Below are positions 17,946 through 27,806 of a stretch of 64,000 nucleotides of DNA, piece after piece (positions within the stretch are counted from its first letter, which is position 1; the number at the start of each line of letters is the position of its first letter). The notes beneath the pieces were generated by a model that saw nothing but the letters and a program-made list of their open reading frames with translations, searched no databases and was not told where the DNA came from. The position numbers and the translations under genes are program-made. Source of the DNA: Bacteriovoracaceae bacterium (GTDB taxonomy: Bacteria; Bdellovibrionota; Bacteriovoracia; Bacteriovoracales; Bacteriovoracaceae); the NCBI GenBank assembly GCA_013141065.1, contig JABFRR010000007.1, positions 62,001 through 126,000 on the forward strand, written 5' to 3'.

Positions 17946-19385
17946 ATGAGAAGTGTCATCACTGGTCTCTCAGTGAGTTTAATAATAATGTCAAACATGA
18001 CTTTTGCATCCACACCAGTTGAAGATGCTGCCAAGAAATCACGTTTTGAAAAACTAGAATTACTCAATAAGGTTTTATTTCTCGTTGAATCTCAATATTA
18101 TCGTGAAGTGAATACAGATAAATTAATTGAAGGTGCAATTAACGGAATGATGGAAACCCTTGATCCTCACTCTGCGTACCTAGACAGTGAAGTCTTTAGT
18201 AAAATGCAGGAAGAGACTTCGGGAGAGTTCGGAGGTCTTGGTATAGAGGTCACTCAAAAAGACGGCATATTAGTGATCATTACACCCATTGAAGACAGCC
18301 CGGCATTTAAGGCGGGTCTAAAAGCAGGTGATAAGATTGTAGAGATCAATCATGAGTCTATGGTCGGTTCAACTTTGCAACAAGCAGTTGATAAACTCCG
18401 TGGAAAAATGAAAACCAAAATCATCCTTGGTATCGCCAGAGAAGGAGTTGATGGGGTTAAAAATTATGAAATTATTCGTGAGATCGTATATTTAAAACCG
18501 GTAAAATTTGAATTGTTACAAAATTCTTATGCTTATGTGAGACTGACTCAATTCCAAAAAAAATCAGCAGAGTACATTGTAGATGCTCTAAAGAAAATGA
18601 GAGAAACTTTAAAAAAGGATCCACTTAAAGGAGTAATTTTAGATCTAAGAAGTAATCCTGGTGGACTCTTAGATGAAGCCGTTGACGTTTCATCAATCTT
18701 TTTAAAAGAAGGCATTGTCGTCTCAACTGAAGGACGTGATCCAAAAAATAAAGAGATTCGTTATGTTAAAAAATCCGGTCATAAAGAATTAGAAGTTCCA
18801 TTGGTTGTTTTAATAAATGGATCATCTGCCTCAGCGTCGGAGATTGTCGCCGGTTCCCTGCAAGACTCAAAACGAGCAATCATCATGGGAACACAGTCTT
18901 TTGGTAAAGGTTCAGTTCAATCAGTAGCAAAAATCGATGATACCAGCGGCGTCAAACTCACAATCGCCCAGTATATGACTCCAACTGGACGAAAAATTCA
19001 AGCGGTAGGAATAAATCCAGATGTTATCATTGGTGAAGCCGAAGGGGAGTGGTTTGATGAAAATAAAAAAGAATCATCTTTTATTCGAGAAAAAGACTTA
19101 AAAAATCATTTAACAGCGACGATAGAAACGCCCGAAGAAAAAAAGCTAAGAGAAGAAATTGAACTCCAAGAACGAATTGAAAGAACAGCAAAATTTAAGG
19201 CCCAACGAGAAAGAATGAAAAATGATAAGTTATCTAAGAGTAAAGATGTAAAAACATCGGGCAGTAGTAGTGGTGACTCTGAAGATGAGCCGAATAAAAA
19301 GATTGCTCCAAATGAAGATTATCAAGTGAATCAGGCGATAAACTATTTAAGAAATATTGGTGTCATTAAAAATTTAAACTTTTAA
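17946..19385 (+). CDS. ctpA: C-terminal processing protease CtpA/Prc family (S41)
   Basis: The 479-aa periplasmic serine protease has a signal peptide, a PDZ domain (about 95-165: GIEVTQKDGILVIITPIEDS) and the S41 catalytic domain with Ser296 in NGSSASASE and Lys321 in SFGKGSVQ, a Ser-x24-Lys spacing typical of the family. The last 80 residues are highly charged and low in complexity. It is preceded by a strong ribosome site (AAGGAAGGAG) and is the last gene of the ftsE-ftsX-envC operon. CtpA enzymes commonly trim peptidoglycan hydrolases or their regulators. Confidence 0.93.
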   Translation: MRSVITGLSVSLIIMSNMTFASTPVEDAAKKSRFEKLELLNKVLFLVESQYYREVNTDKLIEGAINGMMETLDPHSAYLDSEVFSKMQEETSGEFGGLGIEVTQKDGILVIITPIEDSPAFKAGLKAGDKIVEINHESMVGSTLQQAVDKLRGKMKTKIILGIAREGVDGVKNYEIIREIVYLKPVKFELLQNSYAYVRLTQFQKKSAEYIVDALKKMRETLKKDPLKGVILDLRSNPGGLLDEAVDVSSIFLKEGIVVSTEGRDPKNKEIRYVKKSGHKELEVPLVVLINGSSASASEIVAGSLQDSKRAIIMGTQSFGKGSVQSVAKIDDTSGVKLTIAQYMTPTGRKIQAVGINPDVIIGEAEGEWFDENKKESSFIREKDLKNHLTATIETPEEKKLREEIELQERIERTAKFKAQRERMKNDKLSKSKDVKTSGSSSGDSEDEPNKKIAPNEDYQVNQAINYLRNIGVIKNLNF

Positions 19386-19387
19386 TA

Positions 19388-19435
19388 AAAGCCCTAGCTT
19401 CCTTCTTATAGGCTGCCAGGGCTTTAGCTTTTTTT
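19388..19435 (+). terminator. Rho-independent terminator between ctpA and ileS
   Basis: AAAGCCCT (19388-19395) pairs with AGGGCTTT (19418-19425), followed by AGC and a run of seven T. It serves ctpA and sits directly against the convergent end of ileS. Confidence 0.75.
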
Positions 19436-22400
19436 AAGCCTTTTTTAAAGTCACACTAAAGTTCAATTCATCAACTAGGTATTCAAGTTCTAATGGAGCT
19501 ACTCCTAATACAAGCGAGCTCGCAAGAGTTTCTCCTGCAATGTAATCATGAAATTGTTTTGCGACTCCAATAAGTTCTGGCGAGCCAGCATAGATGACTT
19601 GGATTCTATCACCGACATTGAAGTTTAAATCTTTGCGTGATTTTTGAATGCGGCTGACGAGTTCGCGGGCAAGGCCTTCATTGATTAAATCTTGATCAAG
19701 TTTTGTATCGATATCAATAGAAATAAAACGATTACTCATGGCCTCTAGCCCTTCTTTTGCTTCTCTAAAAACAAGAATTTCTTCCGGAAAGAATGTCACA
19801 CCATCAAGAACTATTGAGCCTTTTTCTTCAAGCATGGTTAGGTCCTTTGCTTGAAGCTTTTCGATTAGAGCTTTATATTTCCCCATGTCTTTACCGAGTT
19901 TTTTTCCAAGCACTGGCAAGTTCGCTTTAGCGTAGAGCTTAATAAAATTTTCTTCTTCAGTGCTATATTCAATTGATTTAATGTTGAGTTCAGTTTGAAT
20001 ATATTCTGAGAGTTTACTTATTTCTTTTAAAAGTTTTGGGTCTTTATGAATAATCGTCAGTCTCTTCAGTGGAGTTTTTACTTTTATTTGAACTTGGTTT
20101 CTTTTTTGTCTACCAAGTAAAATGAGCTCCTGCATTCTCCCGACGGCCACTTCCAAGTCACTATTAATCAAGGACTCATTAGGTGTTGGGTATGAACAAA
20201 GATGAACAGACTCTGGCTCTTTTGGATTCATCAGTCGCAATTCTTGAAAAACATGTTCTGCGAAAAATGGAGCAAAAGGTGCCATCGATATAGTGAGTTC
20301 TCTTAAAGCTGTATACAAAGTTGAATAGGCAGCACACTTATCTGGAGTGAGGCCATCTCCCCAAAAACGAGCGCGGTTTAAACGAATATACCAATTTGTC
20401 AGGTCTTCAATAAAATTAAAAAGTGCAGGGACAACATTATAGAGATGATACTCTTCCATTTCAAAAGCAATGTTCTTTTTTAATGTTTGAAGATTTGAAA
20501 GGAGCCATCTATCAACAATATTATTTGAAGTGACAAAATTATTGACTGGAGACCAGCCGTCAACTTCAGCATAGGTTTGAAAAAATTTAAAAGAGTTTTG
20601 CCATGGGAGTAATGCCTTCCTCACCATGTCTTTCACTCCAGCATCTGAAAAGCGTTGCTCTTCAGCTTTAACAAGTCCGGAGTTAATTAAATAAAGTCTC
20701 AATGCATCTGCACCGAATGTTTCCATTAACTCATCTGGTGGAGTGTAGTTCTTGTGGCGCTTACTCATTTTTTTTCCGTCTTCGGCCATAACGATGCCGT
20801 TGACGATGACATTTTTAAAAGCCGGCTTGTCGTATAAAGCAGTACTTAAAACAGTCAGTGTATAAAACCATCCACGTGTTTGATCCAGGCCTTCAGCAAT
20901 AAACTCAGCAGGAAAGCCTTGTTCGAAGAGTTCCTTGTTTTCAAAAGGGTAATGTTGTTGAGCATAAGGCATGGCCCCGGATTCAAACCAGCAGTCCAGG
21001 ACTTCTGGTATTCTTCTGTAGGTTCCTTCTTCTCCAGCTTGAGTGAAGGTTAGGTCATCAACACTTTCTTTATGAAGGTCAGTAACTTTAACGCCGGTGA
21101 GTTTATGAAGCTCGTCAATTGAACTAATACAAATGCGCTTATTTGTTTTGTCATTAATCCAAATTGGAATTGGTGTTCCCCAAATTCTATTTCTTGAAAT
21201 GTTCCAATCGCGGGCCCCTTCGAGCCATTTTCCGAATCGACCTTCTTTAATGTGAGAAGGAGTCCAGTTAATTTGTGAATTAGAATTTATCAAACGGTCT
21301 TTTATTTTTTCGACGTTCACGTACCAAGAAGGAATCGAGCGATAGATTAATGGAGTGTCTGATCTCGGACAAAAAGGATAACTGTGAACGAGAACACTCT
21401 GATCATAAAGTTTATTCTCATCTTTTAATTTTTTAATAATGTCTTTATCGGCTTCTTTCACGTGGCGACCAACGAAGTCGGTGACTTCATTGGTAAATTT
21501 TCCTGCATCATCCACCGGGCATTCAACAATATTCATTCCAGCTTCTTTCATGACTCGATTATCGTCTTCACCAAAAGCTGGAGCAATGTGAACAATCCCA
21601 GTACCGTCAGAAGTCGTTACATAATTGTCATTTAAAACGACAAAAGCACCATCTGCAGCATGGTTTTTGAAGTAAGGAAAAAGTGGCTCATAACGAGTTC
21701 CTTTTAATTCACTTCCTTTATGAGTAGAAAGAATTTCTAAGTTTCTTTTTTTAGAATAAGTTTCAAATCTATCTTTGGCGATAAGGAATTTTATATCGCG
21801 ATCTTTGTCGTGAATTTTCACATACTCAATTTCCGCTCCCATACAAAGAGCAAGATTTGAAGGAAGTGTCCATGGAGTTGTGGTCCAAGCAGCAATATAA
21901 TAATCAGCATCTTTCACTTTAAATAAAATTGTGACTGCAGGATCTTGTACATCTTGATAATTTGAAGAAGCTTCGAAATTTGAAAGGACTGTTCCCAGTG
22001 CAGTTGAAAAAGGAACAACTTTTGTGCCTTGATAAATTAAGTCTTTTTTCCAAAGTTCGCCAATGACCCACCAAACAGATTCCATGAAATTGGCATCCAT
22101 AGTTTTATAATCATTTTTAAAATCAACCCAACGACCAATTCGAGTGATTGTTCGCTCCCATTCGCCGGTAAAACGTTGCACAATACCACGACATTCGTCG
22201 TTGTAGCCTTTGACACCAAGTTTTTTCACTGCCTCTTGAGCACTCATGCCTAATTTTTTATCGATTTCGTGTTCGATGGGAAGGCCATGACAATCCCAAC
22301 CAAAGCGCCTTTCAACATAACGGCCCTTCATAGTGAAATAACGAGGAACAATATCTTTTAATGTTGAAGCAAGAAGATGCCCGTGGTGAGGAAGTCCTGT

Positions 22401-22574
22401 TGCAAAAGGTGGCCCATCATAAAAAATATAAGGTTTACCTTTTTTAGTTTGCTCCAAAGATTTTTCGAAAATATTTTTTTCTTTCCAAAAAGTAATGATT
22501 TTGTGTTCACTTTTAACGAAAGAAAATGAGCTGCTTTCTGATTCATTTAGTTCAGTATTTTGGTTATTTGACAC
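19434..22574 (-). CDS. ileS: Isoleucyl-tRNA synthetase, eukaryote-like type
   Basis: The 1046-aa class I synthetase charges tRNA-Ile in the cytoplasm. The ATP-binding HIGH motif appears as H63-H64-G65-H66 in GLPHHGHLLAS, and KMSKS as KMSKR (about 602-606). The sequence DGPPFATGLPHHGH and the long C-terminal part without the bacterial cysteine zinc knuckle fit the eukaryote-like (type 2) IleRS. That group is often naturally resistant to mupirocin; resistance here is inference. No second ileS is in the window. It is divergent from the FecR-domain gene. Confidence 0.95.
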   Translation of the reverse strand: MSNNQNTELNESESSSFSFVKSEHKIITFWKEKNIFEKSLEQTKKGKPYIFYDGPPFATGLPHHGHLLASTLKDIVPRYFTMKGRYVERRFGWDCHGLPIEHEIDKKLGMSAQEAVKKLGVKGYNDECRGIVQRFTGEWERTITRIGRWVDFKNDYKTMDANFMESVWWVIGELWKKDLIYQGTKVVPFSTALGTVLSNFEASSNYQDVQDPAVTILFKVKDADYYIAAWTTTPWTLPSNLALCMGAEIEYVKIHDKDRDIKFLIAKDRFETYSKKRNLEILSTHKGSELKGTRYEPLFPYFKNHAADGAFVVLNDNYVTTSDGTGIVHIAPAFGEDDNRVMKEAGMNIVECPVDDAGKFTNEVTDFVGRHVKEADKDIIKKLKDENKLYDQSVLVHSYPFCPRSDTPLIYRSIPSWYVNVEKIKDRLINSNSQINWTPSHIKEGRFGKWLEGARDWNISRNRIWGTPIPIWINDKTNKRICISSIDELHKLTGVKVTDLHKESVDDLTFTQAGEEGTYRRIPEVLDCWFESGAMPYAQQHYPFENKELFEQGFPAEFIAEGLDQTRGWFYTLTVLSTALYDKPAFKNVIVNGIVMAEDGKKMSKRHKNYTPPDELMETFGADALRLYLINSGLVKAEEQRFSDAGVKDMVRKALLPWQNSFKFFQTYAEVDGWSPVNNFVTSNNIVDRWLLSNLQTLKKNIAFEMEEYHLYNVVPALFNFIEDLTNWYIRLNRARFWGDGLTPDKCAAYSTLYTALRELTISMAPFAPFFAEHVFQELRLMNPKEPESVHLCSYPTPNESLINSDLEVAVGRMQELILLGRQKRNQVQIKVKTPLKRLTIIHKDPKLLKEISKLSEYIQTELNIKSIEYSTEEENFIKLYAKANLPVLGKKLGKDMGKYKALIEKLQAKDLTMLEEKGSIVLDGVTFFPEEILVFREAKEGLEAMSNRFISIDIDTKLDQDLINEGLARELVSRIQKSRKDLNFNVGDRIQVIYAGSPELIGVAKQFHDYIAGETLASSLVLGVAPLELEYLVDELNFSVTLKKA

Positions 22575-22686
22575 GACGAGGGTCTCCTTTAGAGATTCAC
22601 TAGTTATTCACAAGGGGAAATATTAGCACCTATAGGGCCTTATTTCCAGAGAGATCCTACACTTCTGTGCCTATAATACCGAAAAA

Positions 22687-24141
22687 ATGAACATGAACAT
22701 TTTAGGGGCAAGAGCCTTACTTTTACTTTTCACAATTTTTTTCCTACCAAGGGAAATTCTGGCAGAGGATTCGTCTGGTGTTGTGCGCGTAGAATTTAAA
22801 GGACAAAAGAAGAGTATGACGAGCTGGGGAAATTTACCCACAGAGTCTTTTTTATCTTTTTCTGAATGGAAACGACAAGCTGATTTCAAGTTGGGAGCCC
22901 CTGAATGGGAACAGATCACTCGGGAGCGAAATAACAAAGAATTGGTGGGAAGAATCTATCAATGTATCGGCAGTTGCCGAGTCGATAGGGGAGCAGGCTT
23001 TTTTAATGGCACACATCGATCTGGTCTTTATGAAGGCGATGAGATTCAAACGGTAGGTGATAGCTATGCCTGGATTTTTTTACTAGATGGAACAATGGTA
23101 AGAATGTCTCCGCAGTCGTCACTGACTGTTAATGAGTTTAATATTGGAATCAAAGAAAATTTTATCAATGCGAGAATCAACACTGGAAATATTCTTTGGC
23201 TTTCAAGAGCGGAATCTACTTTTGAAGAAAACAATCATCGTGAAACCGATGTCTTGTTTTTTCCTTATGCCGAATATGAATCTTTACCGATTAAAGAACA
23301 AAAAGCTTATTTAGAGGATGATTTACTCGAACTTGTATCTCCTAAAGAGACATATTTATACCATGTGAAAAATCTGAATCTAAGAATTAGTGAAAATAAT
23401 AAAATCACTAAAAGTAAGCCAACCTATGCTTTTTTAGTTTTACCCAACGCCACTCTCATGGGTCTGTCTCCTAGTGTTGAAATGGTTTCACTGATTGGGG
23501 GAAGTAGTTATATTAAAAAACGCTCAGCTAAGACTCTTGGACATATGAACTCAGAGAAGAGCTCAGCAGAATTGTTTTTACAAATGCGTGGCTATGACAA
23601 TAAAGAGCTCACAACAGTTTTAGAAGACCAATGGATAACGATTGATGAAAAAGGGAGAAATACCACCAATGTAGAAGCCATGCCTTGGCTTGATGTAGGT
23701 GAATTTATCACAAAAAGAATTCCCAGTATTTATATTGGCCGAGAAATCTTTTTACAGCGCTATGGCCAGTTTGTATTTGGCGATGTCTATGATCCTTTAA
23801 AATTGGCCCAAGACTATGGCTATCGATTGTGGGGAAAAATGAAGTCTGCCGAGACTGAACCTAATTCTGATTTAGACCTACGCTTAGAATTTCTCAAAGA
23901 GTATTTTCGCCGCATCGAAACGACCAATCTTTTAGCGAGTGGTAAATTTAAAGAGAGATTAGAATCCCGCGGAGAGACGATTAAAATGACTGACTACGGA
24001 AGATTTTATTTTCTGACAGCTCTGAATCAATATTATAGATATGGCGAATTACAAATAGATAATATAAGTGACATTTCCAAAGGAGAAGTTTTAAACTCTA
24101 CAAAAAAACTACTCTGGAAAAAAATGCATGGAATCAGGTAA
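22687..24141 (+). CDS. Exported FecR-domain protein
   Basis: The 484-aa protein has a signal peptide (about 1-26) and a FecR-like segment (about 95-185: GLYEGDEIQTVGDSYAWIFL, then GTMVRMSPQSSLTV and INTGNILWLS). Such domains occur in anti-sigma regulators and in free periplasmic proteins. No transmembrane helix or sigma partner is visible here, so a structural or sensing role in the periplasm is more likely. The rest (190-484) is unassigned. It overlaps maf by 14 bases and is divergent from ileS. Confidence 0.7.
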   Translation: MNMNILGARALLLLFTIFFLPREILAEDSSGVVRVEFKGQKKSMTSWGNLPTESFLSFSEWKRQADFKLGAPEWEQITRERNNKELVGRIYQCIGSCRVDRGAGFFNGTHRSGLYEGDEIQTVGDSYAWIFLLDGTMVRMSPQSSLTVNEFNIGIKENFINARINTGNILWLSRAESTFEENNHRETDVLFFPYAEYESLPIKEQKAYLEDDLLELVSPKETYLYHVKNLNLRISENNKITKSKPTYAFLVLPNATLMGLSPSVEMVSLIGGSSYIKKRSAKTLGHMNSEKSSAELFLQMRGYDNKELTTVLEDQWITIDEKGRNTTNVEAMPWLDVGEFITKRIPSIYIGREIFLQRYGQFVFGDVYDPLKLAQDYGYRLWGKMKSAETEPNSDLDLRLEFLKEYFRRIETTNLLASGKFKERLESRGETIKMTDYGRFYFLTALNQYYRYGELQIDNISDISKGEVLNSTKKLLWKKMHGIR

Positions 24142-24748
24142 ATACCAATTAATCCTAGGATCTCAAAGCCCGCGAAGAAAAGAACTTTTATCTTGGCTCA
24201 ATATTCCTTTTAAAATTGTCACTGCCGACTTGGCTGAAATATCAGAAGAAGAAGACAGTGAAAAAATCGCGATGGACTTGGCTTCTCAAAAAGCTCATGC
24301 CGTCTGGGAGCAGCTTCCTGGCACTCAAGAATGTTTTGTGATGGCTTCAGACACAATCGTTGTCTTAGACGGTAAGTTGTATGGAAAACCGAGCAGTAAG
24401 GACGATGCACGAAGAATATTAAAAGAGCTTTCTGGGAAAACTCACGAAGTCATCACTGGAGTCAGTTTTTTATTCAAAAATTTTGAAACAAATAAAATAC
24501 GAGAGCATTTATTTTTTGATTCGACGGAAGTTGAGTTTAATGAAATATCAAAAGATTTATTGGAGAGTTATATTGCCACAGGAGATTCGTTCGATAAAGC
24601 TGGTGCTTATGGGATTCAAGGTCCTAGTTTAACTTTCATCTCAAAAATTAATGGAAGTTATTCTAATGTAGTGGGATTTCCGCTGAATAAAATCGTAAGT
24701 GAACTCGCCATCATTTTAGGTGACGAGTTCAAAAAACGTTTTATTTAA
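24128..24748 (+). CDS. maf: Maf-family nucleotide pyrophosphatase
   Basis: The 206-aa cytoplasmic enzyme hydrolyses non-canonical or modified NTPs (dTTP/UTP or m7GTP classes). Conserved segments are ILGSQSPRRKELL (11-23), MASDTIVVLDGKLYGKP, and later DKAGAYGIQGPS. The Lys/Arg and Glu/Asp pattern of the active site is retained. Start ATG 24128 lies inside the 3' end of the FecR-domain gene, which suggests coupling. The 3' end overlaps a small convergent gene by 8 bases. Confidence 0.92.
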   Translation: MESGKYQLILGSQSPRRKELLSWLNIPFKIVTADLAEISEEEDSEKIAMDLASQKAHAVWEQLPGTQECFVMASDTIVVLDGKLYGKPSSKDDARRILKELSGKTHEVITGVSFLFKNFETNKIREHLFFDSTEVEFNEISKDLLESYIATGDSFDKAGAYGIQGPSLTFISKINGSYSNVVGFPLNKIVSELAIILGDEFKKRFI

Positions 24749-24950
24749 TTTTTCTTACAGGTCTAAAACTGCTATTTTTTTTCACTGACTTTGTTGGTCT
24801 TAAACTTAACGTTTTAAGTGTCGTCGTTGAAGTTTTATCAGTGTGTTTAATGGCAATTGTTCTGCCCATTGAGACGGCTTTAGAAAAAGTAAGCTCATCT
24901 TTAGAATTTTTGGAATTAGAAGTAGGAACGTTTTGATTGTCAGTAGTCAT
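24741..24950 (-). CDS. Small basic protein of unknown function
   Basis: The 69-aa protein starts at ATG 24950, preceded by AGAGGA. A longer reading from 25040 would give a hydrophobic leader but no ribosome site, so I prefer the short form. The product is rich in Thr, Ser and Lys, and the C-terminus is strongly basic (TKSVKKNSSFRPVRKIK). No family is recognised. It converges on maf with an 8-base overlap. It could be a nucleic-acid-binding peptide or spurious. Confidence 0.45.
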   Translation of the reverse strand: MTTDNQNVPTSNSKNSKDELTFSKAVSMGRTIAIKHTDKTSTTTLKTLSLRPTKSVKKNSSFRPVRKIK

Positions 24951-25296
24951 GTAATCCTCTTTGTTAAAATTGTTAATGTCGAGAGCCCGGTTTTCGTAAC
25001 CTTTCTCAACCAGTAACAATCCCACAAGAGGAAATTGCAATAGATCGATCGAGAGTTACTTAGAAGGTAAAGTCGTCAATAGCTTCTCCTTTAATGTCAA
25101 AACCGACGAAACTGGTTTCCTATCGGTAGTGATGCCTAAGTTCTTAAGCCCATTATACACCCATCTTTGCTTTTTTCCTATTCCCCCTGTAATAGGCAAT
25201 CTTTCCCATTGACCCAATATTGTAAATCATTGAAATGTAGGGCATTCTAAGTACTTGATAATCACTTTCGATGCCAACAATTAGTGGGTTTGCCAT
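24951..25296. other. 346-base intergenic region, no gene seen
   Basis: This gap separates the divergent small basic gene and the TRAP operon and must hold the promoters of both. I see a weak hairpin CCTATT/AATAGG (25177-25182 with 25191-25196) but no T-run, no tRNA and no convincing open frame. No clear -35/-10 pair could be assigned by eye. Confidence 0.5.
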
Positions 25297-26295
25297 ATGG
25301 AACAATTTTGTGTCCCCGTTAAAATAGTCAGATTGGTCTTAATTCTCTCCTTTTTATTAACCTCACTCTCATGTTCGACCATGAATAAAATGGCCGTTGG
25401 TGGGTCTTCAAATCTTTTATATGAGTCAAGTGGAGGAATTTTAGGTGAGTCTAATTATGAAGTTTTTAAGCATGCTATTGCGGGAAACCTAGTCTTGCTT
25501 GAAGGACTTTTAAGACAATCCCCGAAAAATTTAAATTTGCTGGCAACGCTCAATAAAGGTTACGCTGGTTACGCTTTTGCGATAAATGAAACTCAAATGA
25601 TTGAAGAAGAGTGGGCGAATTTAAAAAGTGAAGAGGGAAGAAAACAGGCTTTATTAAACTATTCGAGAGCTCTGAGTTTCGGTATTCGTTATTTAGAAGA
25701 AAGAGGTGTTGAATTTGATGAAATCATCTCACGAATGAATGAGCCTCAAGGAATATTTCATTTATTAGATAAAAATCTCAATACCAACAAACGAGATCTT
25801 GAACTTGTCTTATTTACCGCCCAAGCTTTAGGTTCATTAGTTAATTTACAAAAAGATAATATGGGACTCATTTCTCATTTAACTGCAGTCAAAGGAATGT
25901 TTGATTGGGTTTGTATTAAAGATCCTTCGATTAATTTTGGAACATGTGACATTTTCTACGGGGCTTATGAAGCTGGTCGTCCCACCATGCTAGGTGGAAA
26001 CCCTAAAAAAGGAAAAGAAATCTTTCTCAAGGCCATTAGCAAACATCCACATAATTGGTTAATGCGAGCAAGTTATTTACAATTCTATCTTATTCCACAA
26101 AATGATGAAGAGGGCTTTAAAGAGCAAATGGCGTTCTTAAAAAATCATGATCAAGAATTTTCTCAATATTATATTTATGATCAAAATCCAAAAATAGAAA
26201 AACCATGGATGCGTGAAACAAATATCAGACTTTATCAAACACTGGCACTTAAACGATATGAACTAATGAATCGCTTTCAAAAGCAATTCTTTTAA
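25297..26295 (+). CDS. TRAP transporter TatT-like lipoprotein
   Basis: The 332-aa protein has a lipoprotein signal (lipobox LTSLSC, Cys about 27) followed by an all-helical TPR-like body. TatT (T-component) proteins are periplasmic lipoproteins that form trimers around the TRAP substrate-binding protein in some spirochaetes and proteobacteria. The assignment rests on the fold pattern (GYAGYAFAINETQ, ALSFGIRYLEERG, GRPTMLGGNPKKGKEIF) and on its place 11 bases upstream of dctP-dctQ-dctM. Confidence 0.82.
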   Translation: MEQFCVPVKIVRLVLILSFLLTSLSCSTMNKMAVGGSSNLLYESSGGILGESNYEVFKHAIAGNLVLLEGLLRQSPKNLNLLATLNKGYAGYAFAINETQMIEEEWANLKSEEGRKQALLNYSRALSFGIRYLEERGVEFDEIISRMNEPQGIFHLLDKNLNTNKRDLELVLFTAQALGSLVNLQKDNMGLISHLTAVKGMFDWVCIKDPSINFGTCDIFYGAYEAGRPTMLGGNPKKGKEIFLKAISKHPHNWLMRASYLQFYLIPQNDEEGFKEQMAFLKNHDQEFSQYYIYDQNPKIEKPWMRETNIRLYQTLALKRYELMNRFQKQFF

Positions 26296-26306
26296 AAGGT
26301 AGAATA

Positions 26307-27281
26307 ATGAAAACAGTATTATTGACTCTGGCAATTCTGACTTCTATGAACTTGCATGCCGCTCCCATTAAAATCGGAGTTCTTGCTCCTGAAGGAACAG
26401 GCTGGGCAAAAAATATCAAAAAAATGACTTCTGAAATAAAAGAAGCGACTGCTGGAAATGTCGAAATAAAAGTTTATTACGGGGGCTCTCAAGGTGATGA
26501 GCAAGACGTATTAAGAAAGATTCGTATCGGACAGCTTCACGGTGGTATTTTTACTGGGAAAACTCTCGGAGAAATTAATGGCGATGTCAGAGTTCTCGAA
26601 CTTCCTTTTACTTTTAGCCATAACCGCACCAAAGCTTTAACGACACTGCAAAATCTTGCCCCATTTTTTAATCAAAAATTTGAGCAAAATAAATTTAAGA
26701 ATTTAGCGACATTTGAAATTGGTCTGGTCTATTTTGTCACACAGAAAAAAGTTCAAGACTTAAATGCGATTAAGTCACTTAAGATTTGGTCTTGGGATGG
26801 GGATCCACTTGTCACCAATATGTTTGAATCCATGAATTTAATCGGAGTTCCACTAGCACTTCCGGATGTCTTATCGTCACTCTCAACAGGTGTTGTCGAA
26901 GCCGCGTACGCTCCACCAATTGGAATTCTCGCCCTTCAATGGAACACTAAAGTGAAATACATGGTCGATTTTCCAATCTCGTATTCGATCGGGGCTTTTG
27001 TGATCACAAGTGCAGCTTGGGCCAAGGTTTCTCCAGCTGACCAAAAGAAAGTGCAAGAGATTTCTAAAAAATATGAAACAGAAATTAATAATGGAAATGC
27101 AAAAGATAATGAAGATGCACTAACGGCCATGAAAGCTCAAAAAATTGAATTTGTAAAATTTAACGATACGGATTTAAAAGTGGCTCAAGGATATCGTGCT
27201 GACATGATTAAAAAACTTCGTGGAAAATTATTTTCAGAAGAAGCATTGAAAAAATTAGAAGCAGAACTGTTAAAAAAATAA
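26307..27281 (+). CDS. dctP: TRAP substrate-binding protein DctP
   Basis: The 324-aa periplasmic binding protein has a signal peptide (about 1-18). The DctP-type fold is seen in IKIGVLAPEGTGWAKN, YYGGSQGDEQDVLRKIRIGQ, LELPFTF and GVVEAAYAPP. TRAP binding proteins usually bind organic acids through a conserved Arg; here R172-type positions could not be fixed by eye, so the substrate is unknown. It follows the TatT-like gene and precedes the membrane subunits, so all four are probably one operon. Confidence 0.92.
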   Translation: MKTVLLTLAILTSMNLHAAPIKIGVLAPEGTGWAKNIKKMTSEIKEATAGNVEIKVYYGGSQGDEQDVLRKIRIGQLHGGIFTGKTLGEINGDVRVLELPFTFSHNRTKALTTLQNLAPFFNQKFEQNKFKNLATFEIGLVYFVTQKKVQDLNAIKSLKIWSWDGDPLVTNMFESMNLIGVPLALPDVLSSLSTGVVEAAYAPPIGILALQWNTKVKYMVDFPISYSIGAFVITSAAWAKVSPADQKKVQEISKKYETEINNGNAKDNEDALTAMKAQKIEFVKFNDTDLKVAQGYRADMIKKLRGKLFSEEALKKLEAELLKK

Positions 27282-27296
27282 GAAGGTAATGTCCCT

Positions 27297-27806
27297 ATGA
27301 GATATGCAAAAATTGCAGACAAAGTTTTGGAAAAATTAGCGACTTACTTACTTGTCTTTTGTGTTTTATCAATGTTGTCACTGAGCTCAATGAGTATTGT
27401 CTTAAGATGGTTTCAACTCAATATAACTTGGATCGATCCTTTTGTGCGGCACCTAGTTTTTTTTAGTGCATTTTTAGGTGGTGTCGTGGCCACCGGACAA
27501 GGCACCCATATTGGAATTGATATTTTAGGAAAATTTGTTGAGAGCCGTGGAATGCATGAGTTAAAAAATATTATTTCTAAGACTGTCATGATCGCTTCAA
27601 TGCTAGTTCTGGTATGGCTTATTAAAGCAGGTATAGATTTTACCCAAGTCGAAATGGAGTTTAGTAAAAAAGAATTTTGGGGAATTGATAGTGGCTATTT
27701 AGTTATGATGATACCCATTGGAATGAGTTTTTTACTTCTAAGATTCCTGACAATCTTTATTATTTCTTTTGAACCAAAAGAAATAAATATTGGAGAAGTT
27801 GCATGA
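27297..27806 (+). CDS. dctQ: TRAP small membrane subunit DctQ
   Basis: The 169-aa membrane protein has four predicted helices (about 18-38, 50-68, 92-112 and 132-155), the DctQ layout. It carries the conserved start of the second helix (WIDPFVRHLVFFSAFLGG) and GTHIGIDILG. Overlap of 4 bases with dctM points to coupled synthesis of the two membrane subunits that drive sodium-dependent uptake. Confidence 0.9.
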   Translation: MRYAKIADKVLEKLATYLLVFCVLSMLSLSSMSIVLRWFQLNITWIDPFVRHLVFFSAFLGGVVATGQGTHIGIDILGKFVESRGMHELKNIISKTVMIASMLVLVWLIKAGIDFTQVEMEFSKKEFWGIDSGYLVMMIPIGMSFLLLRFLTIFIISFEPKEINIGEVA

